Of a DNA stretch of 36,464 nucleotides, positions 23,480 through 30,976 are shown in pieces (the first letter of the stretch is position 1; each line of letters starts with the position of its first letter). The position numbers and the translations under genes are program-made. Source of the DNA: Hyphomicrobiales bacterium (GTDB lineage: Bacteria > Pseudomonadota > Alphaproteobacteria > Rhizobiales > Rhizobiaceae); NCBI GenBank assembly GCA_011087605.1, contig JAALLE010000038.1, forward strand, positions 1-36,464, read 5' to 3'. Below the pieces are notes generated by a model. The model saw nothing but the letters and a program-made list of their open reading frames with translations, searched no databases and had not been told where the DNA came from.

Positions 23480-24603
23480 CCGTCAGTAAATCCGGCAGTG
23501 GGCTAAACATGTCGCGCCGTATCCGACGCAGTCCATACACTGATCGGATTGAGCAGCATGGGGTCAGGGGTTTCAGCGTGGTCAACCACATGTTGTTGCC
23601 CAAAGCCTTTGCGCCAACTGTTGAAGAAGATTACTGGCATCTGCGCGAGCATGTACAACTCTGGGATGTTTCAACCCAGCGGCAGGTCGAAATCAGAGGT
23701 CCGGATGCTGCGCGTTTGGTGCAGTGGATGAGCCCGCGGGACTTGCGTGGTGCAAAGGTAGGTCAATGTCTCTACGTGCCTTTGGTGGATGAGTGGGGTG
23801 GCATGATCAATGACCCGGTTCTGCTCAAACTTGCCGATGATCATTTCTGGTTGTCGATTGCAGATTCTGATGTTCTGCTGTGGGCAAAAGGCCTGGCCCT
23901 GGGGGCAAAATTCGATGTTGAGATTGACGAACCCGATGTATCGCCGCTGGCGGTTCAGGGTCCCAAAGCTGAAGACCTTCTTGCCAAGCTGTTTGGAGAG
24001 AATATTCGCAGTATTGGCTTCTTCAAATTTGCCTGGATTGAATTTCAGGGTACCCGGCAACTGATGGCACGATCGGGATTTTCCCGGCAGGGTGGCTTTG
24101 AAATATACCTGCGGGGTGGACACCTTGGCGGCGCGTTGTGGGATACGATTTGGGAAGCCGGACGGGAGTTTAACATAACGCCCGGGTGTCCAAATCTGAT
24201 TGAGCGCATTGAAGGTGGGTTGCTGTCATATGGGAACGAGTTTACTCGTGCCGACACGCCGCTCGAATGTGGTCTTAAGGATTATTGTTCATTATCCAGT
24301 GACCTGGAATATATCGGCAGACCGGCACTGGAGAAACTGCAGGCACAGGGGATAAGGCGCGATATGCGCGGAGTGTTGTTTGACGGTCCACCGTTGTCCG
24401 GAGTTGGCATTCCTTTGCCGGTTAAATCAGGAGATCTCCATGTCGGGCAAATAACTTCCGGCATCTGGTCGCCGCGGTTGCGCAGGAACGTAGGTCTGTC
24501 GATGATCGACCGCGATTTTTGGACCCCCGGCCAAAAGGTTGAAGTGATGTTGTCACCAGACGATGAGCGGGCGGGCGAAGTCAGCTTGCTGCCGTTTTCC
24601 TAG
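23476..24603 (+). CDS. DmdA-like GcvT-family demethylase (DMSP demethylase family)
   Basis: A 375-residue protein of the aminomethyltransferase fold. Its motifs resemble dimethylsulfoniopropionate demethylase DmdA throughout: SRRIRRSPYTDRIE, VNHMLLP, EEDYWHLREHVQLWDV, RQVEI, NDPVLLKL, IADSDVLLWAKGLA, EPDVSPLAVQGPKA, ARSGFSRQGGFEIY and PNLIERIEGGLLSYGNE. DmdA transfers a methyl group from DMSP to tetrahydrofolate, giving methylmercaptopropionate. Related clades act on other or unknown substrates, so the DmdA name is tentative. ATG 23476 overlaps the HIUase-like stop (ATGA). It is the last gene of the operon. The usual partner genes dmdB, dmdC and dmdD are not adjacent, apart from the ordinary-looking fadD. 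Confidence 0.85.
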   Translation: MTVSKSGSGLNMSRRIRRSPYTDRIEQHGVRGFSVVNHMLLPKAFAPTVEEDYWHLREHVQLWDVSTQRQVEIRGPDAARLVQWMSPRDLRGAKVGQCLYVPLVDEWGGMINDPVLLKLADDHFWLSIADSDVLLWAKGLALGAKFDVEIDEPDVSPLAVQGPKAEDLLAKLFGENIRSIGFFKFAWIEFQGTRQLMARSGFSRQGGFEIYLRGGHLGGALWDTIWEAGREFNITPGCPNLIERIEGGLLSYGNEFTRADTPLECGLKDYCSLSSDLEYIGRPALEKLQAQGIRRDMRGVLFDGPPLSGVGIPLPVKSGDLHVGQITSGIWSPRLRRNVGLSMIDRDFWTPGQKVEVMLSPDDERAGEVSLLPFS

Positions 24604-24621
24604 ACAATCGATCAGGCACGA

Positions 24622-25521
24622 TCAGTCGGTTTGTTGATTGATCCGTTCTGACACAAGTTGCGCAAAGGCTCCGGCCTCGCGGGACAATGTATCCAGGCCT
24701 CTGGTGATGATTGCGACATGGTAAGTCATCGCCTGGAGCAAAGGGCGTGAAACCACGCCGCCCATCCGAACAGACAGCGACGCAGTGAATGGATCGACAA
24801 TGGCAAGTGCGCCTGTTGATCCTACCAATGCGGCGGCCATCGGCATATTGGTAGCCGAAATACTCGACTTTTTCTGGAGTTGTTGCGATAGAGATCGATC
24901 AATGCCGGTCATTTCGTCGGGATAAATGTCTCCGAATGTAACGAATTTTTCCGATTGACTCAGCTCCTGCAGATCGACCGGGCCGTTTTCCTTTGCGCGA
25001 TGATGACTATCGGGCAACAAACAGACATAGGGCACCGTGGTTTGGTGCAATATCTCGACACCATCGTAAGGTGGTTCGCGCCCGACAATACCAATGTCCA
25101 GTTGTTGCATGCGCACAGCATCGATAATGGCGGGGGTATTTCGAGTGGAAAGCATCAACCGCATATCCGGTCGCTCTGACAGCATGTGGGCAACGGCATC
25201 TGGCAAAATTGACTGAGAAAGGCTGGGAATAACCCCAACTGAAACGGCACCATCTGCCGTTGTTTTGATGGCTTCTGCGAGTTCGCGCAGACGGCCAACG
25301 CCAACGAACATGGATTCCACCGCTTTGTAAAAACGCCTGGCCTCAACCGTTGCGGTCAAACCCCGGCCAGCGCGAAGGAACAGAGGAAAACCAACGGACC
25401 TTTCCAGATCGGCAATCAATCGACTGACGCTTGGCTGGGAAACATGGAGTAGTTCCGCTGCAGCCGTTATGGAACCTGTTTCAATGGTGGCACGGAAAGC
25501 CTCCAACTGCCTCACATTCAT
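24622..25521 (-). CDS. LysR-family transcriptional regulator
   Basis: A 299-residue LTTR with an N-terminal helix-turn-helix at residues about 18-37 (SITAAAELLHVSQPSVSRLI), a linker, and a periplasmic-binding-protein-like effector domain. ATG 25521 is preferred: it has an AGGAG site nine bases upstream and gives the standard MNVRQLEAFRATIETGS N-terminus, whereas an upstream ATG at 25551 lies in the promoter. It is divergent from the PanE-family gene, the normal arrangement for an LTTR and its target, and convergent with the DmdA-like gene. A LysR box sits in the 137-bp divergent region. Confidence 0.9.
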   Translation of the reverse strand: MNVRQLEAFRATIETGSITAAAELLHVSQPSVSRLIADLERSVGFPLFLRAGRGLTATVEARRFYKAVESMFVGVGRLRELAEAIKTTADGAVSVGVIPSLSQSILPDAVAHMLSERPDMRLMLSTRNTPAIIDAVRMQQLDIGIVGREPPYDGVEILHQTTVPYVCLLPDSHHRAKENGPVDLQELSQSEKFVTFGDIYPDEMTGIDRSLSQQLQKKSSISATNMPMAAALVGSTGALAIVDPFTASLSVRMGGVVSRPLLQAMTYHVAIITRGLDTLSREAGAFAQLVSERINQQTD

Positions 25522-25545
25522 AACAAAATACTCCTGAATTCGGGC

Positions 25546-25568
25546 ATTCATTCAATTTATGGATGAAT
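25546..25568. promoter_or_regulatory. LysR box (ATTCAT-N11-ATGAAT)
   Basis: ATTCAT (25546-25551) and ATGAAT (25563-25568) are perfect inverted arms separated by exactly 11 bp, the canonical T-N11-A layout of LTTR recognition sites. A GAATTC occurs on each side (25536-25541 and 25565-25570). The box lies between the divergent LysR and PanE-family genes and overlaps a minus-strand promoter. Confidence 0.75.
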
Positions 25569-25582
25569 TCTTGTGTCGGCAA
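25554..25582 (-). promoter_or_regulatory. Predicted promoter of the LysR gene
   Basis: On the minus strand, TTGCCG (25577-25582), a 17-bp spacer and TAAATT (25554-25559) form a reasonable sigma-70 promoter upstream of the lysR-type gene. The -10 lies inside the LysR box, as expected for negative autoregulation. Confidence 0.45.
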
Positions 25583-25658
25583 GCCCCGGATGAACTGGCA
25601 CCAATCCGATGTTCGGGGTATGGAGATTGAAGAATAAGGATATTGAAGGCTCGTTGTA

Positions 25659-26594
25659 ATGAAAGTTACCATTGTGGGTGCCGGTGCCATGGGATCGGTC
25701 TACGCCGCGCTGTTTGCCGACACCTCAACTAATGGACAAGAAAACGAAGTTTGGGCCATCGATGTGTGGGAACAACATGTGGCGGCCATCAATGATGGTG
25801 GCTTGCGCGTTGAGGGTGCCAGTGGCGATCGCACTGTAACAACGGTTCGAGCCAGCAGCGATGTGGCGGATGCAGGAGAAAGCGACCTGTTCATCATTGC
25901 CACAAAGGCCTCCGGAGTCGGTGCAGCAGCCAGGTCGATTGCACCCTATCTGTCACCCAATTCGCTGGTTCTGACCATTCAAAATGGGCTCGGAGCTGGA
26001 GAGCGAATTGCTGAATTCATGCCAGTGGAGAATGTCTTGTTAGGCGTCGCGGAAGGGTTCGGCGCTTCGATTAAAGGGCCGGGACATGCTCACCACAATG
26101 CGATGAACCTGATTCGCATCGGCGAAATGAACGGTGGCCTGACCCCGCGTCTCAAGATGATTGAAAAGCTCTGGCAGGGTGCTGGTTTCAAGGCCAAAGC
26201 CTTTGGTGATATCCAACAGCTGATCTGGGAAAAATATCTCTGCAACTCAACCTATTCAGCGCCTTGCACGGCCTTTAACTGCACAATGGGAGAATTGCAG
26301 GCGTCGCCGGAGAAATGGGCGATTGCGGTGGGGTGTGCCCTGGAAGTGTATCAGCTGGGCAAGGCGAAAGGCATCAATTTCAGCTTTTCTGATCCCATTG
26401 CCTATGTGCGCGAATTTGGTGCCCGCATGCCCGATGCCCGCCCGTCAATGTTGCTGGATAACCTTGCTGAACGAAAGTCGGAAATCGATGCGATCAACGG
26501 CATGGCTCCCGTACTGGGTGAAGAGTTGGGCATCGCAACGCCCTATAACCAAACACTGTCGGCTGTCGTCAGAGATCGCGAATCGAAGTTTTAG
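25659..26594 (+). CDS. Ketopantoate reductase family (PanE/ApbA) 2-oxo acid reductase
   Basis: A 311-residue protein with an N-terminal NADP-binding motif GAGAMG at residues 7-12, the TKAS and IQNGLG motifs, and the PanE helical C-terminal domain with the catalytic lysine in EKYLCNSTYSA. The family reduces 2-dehydropantoate to pantoate, but many paralogues in catabolic loci reduce other branched 2-oxo acids. Its position divergent from a LysR gene and beside the hydroxy-acid oxidase/ThDP operon suggests a paralogue that interconverts a 2-oxo acid and its hydroxy acid rather than housekeeping pantothenate synthesis. That is inference. A GAAGG site lies about ten bases upstream of the ATG. Confidence 0.83.
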   Translation: MKVTIVGAGAMGSVYAALFADTSTNGQENEVWAIDVWEQHVAAINDGGLRVEGASGDRTVTTVRASSDVADAGESDLFIIATKASGVGAAARSIAPYLSPNSLVLTIQNGLGAGERIAEFMPVENVLLGVAEGFGASIKGPGHAHHNAMNLIRIGEMNGGLTPRLKMIEKLWQGAGFKAKAFGDIQQLIWEKYLCNSTYSAPCTAFNCTMGELQASPEKWAIAVGCALEVYQLGKAKGINFSFSDPIAYVREFGARMPDARPSMLLDNLAERKSEIDAINGMAPVLGEELGIATPYNQTLSAVVRDRESKF

Positions 26595-26622
26595 TCAGAC
26601 GGTCGGCATGTGAGTATCGGGA

Positions 26623-27648
26623 TTATGGGGCAGAGGTACTTTGACGAATAATCAGTCTGACTGGTAATGTCTTGACCTGAATCGTGTCGCCAAATCCGCC
26701 ATCCGTAACTCCCTTCAACAACAGTTCAGCAACTGTTTGTCCCAATTCGAATCGAGGCTGCCAGATGGTGGTCAGCGCCGGAATATACCGTTTGGCTATG
26801 TCGATGTCGTCATAGCCAATTACCGATAATTGATCCGGGACCCTGATGCCGGACTGATGCAATTCAGAAATCAGACCGAAAGCAATTTCGTCATTGGCAC
26901 AAAAAATTGCGCTTGGCCTGTCTTCCATCTTCATCCATTTTCGGGCGACGCTTGCGCCCGATTCAAGGGTGAAGTCACCTGCAAAAAACCAATCTTCGCG
27001 AACCGGCACCCCGCGATCTTTCAAGGCTCTTTTTGTGCTTGCCTTTCGAACCTGGGACAACACATTTTCATCGGGGCCATTGATATAGCCAATATTTGAA
27101 TGTCCCAGTGACGCCAGGTGCTCAATCGCCAGCAATGCGCCTTGTTCGTTATTGGCCCGCACGGATGGGTAGTGGCCATTCTGCAGCCACTCGCAACCAA
27201 ATACGATTGGAAGATTTTCCGCCGCCATTCCAGGCGAATTCAAAATTGATGGGGGCAGGGAACCATCAAGCGAAATAATGCCGTCGGCGCGCGAATGGTG
27301 GAGATAGTCAAGAATGAATTCATCACCAGACCCGGAATGCTTTGTGTCCACCATCAGGGTGCTCAAACCCCGGCTCGACAAAGTAGATTCAATACCCGCA
27401 AGGATCTGCGAGAAAAACGGGTTGCCCAAATTGGGGACCAAAAGAACGATTGCACCAGTACTCCGACGACGAAGATTTCGCGCTGCCAGATTGATCCGGT
27501 ACCCGGTTTCAGCGGCAGCTGCCAGCACCGCTTCGCGGGTTTGCTTGGCAACAGTTTCCGGCTTGCTTAAAGCTCGACTGACCGTGGCTGTCGAGACGCC
27601 CGCAACCCGCGCAACATCAGTAATTTTCGGTGCGGCTTCTTGTTCCAT
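26623..27648 (-). CDS. LacI-family transcriptional repressor
   Basis: A 341-residue regulator with the LacI helix-turn-helix at residues about 9-33 (ITDVARVAGVSTATVSRAL), a hinge helix (AARNLRRRSTG) and a sugar-binding periplasmic-fold effector domain (VPNLGNPFFSQI, SVIGYDDIDIAKRYIPALTT). It is divergent from the sugar-binding-protein gene, and the 234-bp region between them contains a perfect TGTAATCGATTACA palindrome, the form expected for a LacI operator. It most likely represses the transport and xyloside-degradation operon until a sugar inducer binds. Confidence 0.93.
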   Translation of the reverse strand: MEQEAAPKITDVARVAGVSTATVSRALSKPETVAKQTREAVLAAAAETGYRINLAARNLRRRSTGAIVLLVPNLGNPFFSQILAGIESTLSSRGLSTLMVDTKHSGSGDEFILDYLHHSRADGIISLDGSLPPSILNSPGMAAENLPIVFGCEWLQNGHYPSVRANNEQGALLAIEHLASLGHSNIGYINGPDENVLSQVRKASTKRALKDRGVPVREDWFFAGDFTLESGASVARKWMKMEDRPSAIFCANDEIAFGLISELHQSGIRVPDQLSVIGYDDIDIAKRYIPALTTIWQPRFELGQTVAELLLKGVTDGGFGDTIQVKTLPVRLIIRQSTSAP

Positions 27649-27732
27649 CTGCTGAAAAACTTCATCTTTTTAGTGCTTTGCACAGAGCCAAGAAAGGGAC
27701 TTGACAGTTTCAACGGCAACGGTCACGTTACA

Positions 27733-27746
27733 TGTAATCGATTACA
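27733..27746. promoter_or_regulatory. LacI-type operator O1
   Basis: TGTAATCGATTACA is a perfect 14-bp palindrome with the central CG step typical of LacI-family operators. It lies in the divergent lacI / binding-protein region, about 85 bp from the lacI start and 137 bp from the binding-protein start. Downstream, on the minus strand, a TATAAT hexamer is present (plus-strand ATTATA, 27753-27758). Confidence 0.82.
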
Positions 27747-27788
27747 AATGCAATTATACGTCCGCGAGATGGATGATTCGGCTTAAAT

Positions 27789-27799
27789 TATAATCGATT
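27789..27799 (+). promoter_or_regulatory. Candidate -10 with overlapping second operator core
   Basis: A perfect TATAAT (27789-27794) overlaps AATCGATT (27792-27799), the same 8-bp core found in the O1 palindrome, centred 56 bp away. This could be the binding-protein promoter with a secondary LacI site. No good -35 lies at 16-18 bp upstream, so the promoter call is tentative. Confidence 0.45.
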
Positions 27800-27882
27800 T
27801 AGATAGCTGGGAGGCTACCAAAAGTAACTTTGTTGAACGTCGGTCGAGACTTGGTCGGGACCGCGCTTTGGGAGAATAAAAT

Positions 27883-29115
27883 ATGAAACTTTTTAAAACC
27901 TTGTTGGGTTGCACGACAGCTATGGCAATGTCCACGGCAGCCTTTGCAACAGATCTGGAAGTCACACATTGGTGGACATCCGGTGGTGAAGCAGCAGCTG
28001 TGGCGGAATTCGCCAAAGCGTTTAACGAGGGTGGTGACAAATGGGTTGACGGTGCGATTGCCGGATCCGGTGGTGTTGCTCGTCCGATCATTATCAGCCG
28101 TATCATCGGTGGTGATCCCATGGGAGCTACTCAGCTAAACCATGGTCGTCAGGCCGAAGAACTGGTTGAAGCAGGTCTGATGCTGGATCTGACAGATGTT
28201 GCTGATGCCGAAGGCTGGAAAAACCTGGTTAACCCGGTGCGTCTGCTGGACAGCTGCACACTGGACGGCAAGGTTTATTGCGTGCCGGTCAACATTCACT
28301 CTCCGCAATGGATCTGGCTGAGCCATGCCGCTTATGAAAAAGCCGGCGTTGCTGTTCCTTCCAATTGGGACGAATTTGTTGCATCCGCGCCTAAGTTAAA
28401 AGCAGCAGGCATTGTGCCGCTAGCTATGGGCCAACAGCCCTGGCAGACGCAGTTGGCGTTTGACACTTTGATGGTCGCTGTTGGTGGTCAGGATCTGTTT
28501 GTCAAAATTCTGAACGGCAAAGATGCGGACGCTGCAGGCAGTGCTGAAGCTGGAAAAGTGTTTGAAGCTTATGCGAATGCGCGTGCGTTGTCTGACGGAT
28601 CAAATGTCAATGACTGGAACCAGGCCACTAACATGGTGATTACCGCCAAAGCCGGTGGTCAGATCATGGGCGACTGGGCTCAAGGTGAATTCCAGGTAGC
28701 CAAACAGGTTGCTGGCAAGGACTATACCTGCTTGCCCGGTCTGGGTGTAAACGAAATTATCGCCACTGGTGGTGATGCATTTTACTTCCCGAAAAGCGAT
28801 GATGCTGAAGTCACTGCCGCTCAAAAGCGCATGGCGTCACAGATGATTTCAAAATCGGTTCAGGTTGCGTTTAATCTGAAAAAAGGCTCTCTGCCAATTC
28901 GTGGTGACGTCGATCTGACTGCCGCAAATGACTGCATGAAAAAGGGCCTCAAGATCCTTGCTGCTGGCAACATCCTTCCTGATGGAGTGAATGCATTTTC
29001 GGCCGATACTCAAGGTCAGATTCAGGACTTGATGGTTGAATTCTGGAACGACAAGTCGATTACGCCGGCTGATGCCCAGAAGCGCTATGTCGCAATCATT
29101 GCATCTGCTGACTAA
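27883..29115 (+). CDS. Sugar ABC transporter substrate-binding protein (CUT1 type)
   Basis: A 410-residue exported protein: signal peptide over residues 1-22 (basic start MKLFK, hydrophobic core, AFA cleavage), then a family 1 solute-binding fold starting LEVTHWWTSGGEA. Aromatic residues such as HSPQWIW are typical of carbohydrate stacking sites. It captures a sugar in the periplasm for the two permeases and ATPase encoded next. A GGGAG site precedes the ATG. A stem-loop separates it from the first permease gene, as is common where the binding protein is made in excess. The linked beta-xylosidase suggests a xylo-oligosaccharide or xyloside substrate, but this is not provable here. Confidence 0.93.
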   Translation: MKLFKTLLGCTTAMAMSTAAFATDLEVTHWWTSGGEAAAVAEFAKAFNEGGDKWVDGAIAGSGGVARPIIISRIIGGDPMGATQLNHGRQAEELVEAGLMLDLTDVADAEGWKNLVNPVRLLDSCTLDGKVYCVPVNIHSPQWIWLSHAAYEKAGVAVPSNWDEFVASAPKLKAAGIVPLAMGQQPWQTQLAFDTLMVAVGGQDLFVKILNGKDADAAGSAEAGKVFEAYANARALSDGSNVNDWNQATNMVITAKAGGQIMGDWAQGEFQVAKQVAGKDYTCLPGLGVNEIIATGGDAFYFPKSDDAEVTAAQKRMASQMISKSVQVAFNLKKGSLPIRGDVDLTAANDCMKKGLKILAAGNILPDGVNAFSADTQGQIQDLMVEFWNDKSITPADAQKRYVAIIASAD

Positions 29116-29132
29116 GTCAATCTTTTGACTGG

Positions 29133-29165
29133 AGCCGACCCGCCGTTTTAGACGGGTCGGCTTTT
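29133..29165 (+). terminator. Strong stem-loop with T-run between binding-protein and permease genes
   Basis: AGCCGACCCG (29133-29142) pairs perfectly with CGGGTCGGCT (29153-29162) around a 10-base loop, followed by a short T-run. It looks like a rho-independent terminator or attenuator. Because the permease, ATPase and enzyme genes follow within 30 bp, it more likely acts as a partial terminator or 3' mRNA-stabilising hairpin that raises the binding protein to permease ratio. A smaller hairpin (AGTCAA / TTGACT) precedes it at 29115-29130. Confidence 0.82.
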
Positions 29166-29188
29166 CTGCACCAGGGAGGAGATGCAGG

Positions 29189-30085
29189 ATGGCGACTTCA
29201 CAGCGTCCGGTTCAGCTATTTCGAAATATGAGTGCCAAAATTGCGGCGATACCAATGGTACTGACCGCCCTGGTGATATTTGTTGGATGCACCATTTGGA
29301 CCATTGTTCATTCGTTCACCAAGTCCAAATTGCTGCCCAGTACGAAATGGGTGGGGTTTGACCAGTATGAACGCCTGTTTTCACAAAACCGCTGGCTGAT
29401 CTCAATTGAGAACATCGCCATTTACGGCATTTGTTCGCTAATTTTCTCGTTGGTAATTGGTTTCCTTCTGGCAGCAATGCTGGATCAAAAAATTCGCTTC
29501 GAAGACACGTTTCGAACCATCTTTCTTTATCCGTTTGCGCTCTCCTTCATCGTGACCGGACTGGTCTGGCAATGGGTTTTGAATCCGGAATTCGGCATTC
29601 AAAGCATTGTGCGCGGCCTGGGTTGGGAAAGCTTTGTTTTCGATCCGCTCTATGATGCCGATCTGGTAATTTATGGAGTTTTGATCGCTGGCCTTTGGCA
29701 GGGCACCGGCTTGATCATGTGCCTGATGCTGGCTGGCTTGCGTGGCATTGATGAAGACATTTGGAAAGCCGCCCGCGTTGACGGCATTCCCACCTGGAAA
29801 ACCTACCTACTAATTGTCATTCCAATGATGCGCCCGGTTTTTATCACCACGTTGGTGATCATCGCAGCAGGTATCGTCAAGGTCTATGACCTGGTGGTGG
29901 CGCAAACCAATGGTGGCCCCGGCATCGCGTCGGAAGTCCCTGCCAAATATGTTTATGATTATATGTTCCAGAACCAAAATCTGGGTCAGGGCTTTGCCGC
30001 ATCAACCGTCATGTTGGTGACTGTTCTGATCATCTTGATCCCCTGGGCTTACCTTGAGTTTGGAGGCAAGAAACAACATGGCTGA
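29189..30085 (+). CDS. Sugar ABC transporter permease (MalF family)
   Basis: A 298-residue inner-membrane protein with about six helices. Its cytoplasmic EAA loop (IWKAARVDGIPTWKTYLLIVIPMM) couples to the ATPase. ATG 29189 has a GGAGGAG site seven bases upstream. It ends eight bases inside the next permease gene, so the two subunits are probably translated together as a heterodimer. Confidence 0.93.
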   Translation: MATSQRPVQLFRNMSAKIAAIPMVLTALVIFVGCTIWTIVHSFTKSKLLPSTKWVGFDQYERLFSQNRWLISIENIAIYGICSLIFSLVIGFLLAAMLDQKIRFEDTFRTIFLYPFALSFIVTGLVWQWVLNPEFGIQSIVRGLGWESFVFDPLYDADLVIYGVLIAGLWQGTGLIMCLMLAGLRGIDEDIWKAARVDGIPTWKTYLLIVIPMMRPVFITTLVIIAAGIVKVYDLVVAQTNGGPGIASEVPAKYVYDYMFQNQNLGQGFAASTVMLVTVLIILIPWAYLEFGGKKQHG

Positions 30086-30974
30086 AGCACTTGAAGATGG
30101 CCCGCGCGGGCCCAAGCCAAAGCGCACGTTTTCGCGCCGCAACATTATTCTCTACGGTACGCTGATCGTTATCGCGCTGTATTACCTGCTGCCGCTTTAT
30201 GTGATGGTTGTTACGTCGCTAAAGGGCATGCCGGAAATCCGGCTGGGCAATGTATTTGCCCCACCGCTTGAGGTGACATTTCAACCCTGGGTGAAGGCAT
30301 GGGCGGAGGCCTGTACCGGCCTGAATTGCGACGGTCTGTCGCGCGGGTTCTGGAATTCCGTGCGGATCCTCATTCCATCAGTGGTAATTTCCATCGTCAT
30401 TGCCTCAATCAACAGCTACGCCTTGGCAAACTGGAAGTTCAAGGGATCCGAGATATTCTTTACGATCTTAATTTTCGGTGCCTTCATCCCCTATCAGGTG
30501 ATGATCTATCCGATCGTCATCATCCTGCGTGAACTGGGCCTGTATACCAAGCTTGGTGGTCTGGTGATGGTGCATACAATTTTCGGCATGCCGATATTGA
30601 CGCTCTTGTTTCGCAACTATTTTACGTCGGTGCCGGAAGAATTGTTCAAAGCAGCTCGCGTCGATGGTGCCGGATTTTGGGGAATTTACTTCCGTATCAT
30701 GCTGCCGATGTCGCTACCGATATTTGTGGTGGCCATCATTCTGCAGGTGACCGGCATCTGGAACGACTTCCTGTTTGGGGTGATCTACACCAAGCCGGAT
30801 AACTATCCGATGACGGTGCAGCTGAACAATATCGTCAACTCGGTTCAGGGCATCAAGGAATATAACGTCAACATGGCGGCAACCATCCTGACAGGACTGG
30901 TGCCATTGGTGATCTATTTTGTCTCCGGAAAACTATTTGTGCGCGGCATTGCCGCTGGTGCGGTGAAAGGCTGA
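30078..30974 (+). CDS. Sugar ABC transporter permease (MalG family)
   Basis: A 298-residue inner-membrane protein, partner of the MalF-type permease. It has the MalG-type EAA loop (LFKAARVDGAGFWGIYFRIMLPMS) and the short C-terminal tail (FVRGIAAGAVKG) that contacts the ATPase in this family. I chose ATG 30078 with its upstream GGAGG; a longer TTG start would add eight residues. The ATPase gene starts two bases after its stop. Confidence 0.93.
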   Translation: MAEALEDGPRGPKPKRTFSRRNIILYGTLIVIALYYLLPLYVMVVTSLKGMPEIRLGNVFAPPLEVTFQPWVKAWAEACTGLNCDGLSRGFWNSVRILIPSVVISIVIASINSYALANWKFKGSEIFFTILIFGAFIPYQVMIYPIVIILRELGLYTKLGGLVMVHTIFGMPILTLLFRNYFTSVPEELFKAARVDGAGFWGIYFRIMLPMSLPIFVVAIILQVTGIWNDFLFGVIYTKPDNYPMTVQLNNIVNSVQGIKEYNVNMAATILTGLVPLVIYFVSGKLFVRGIAAGAVKG

Positions 30975-30976
30975 TT

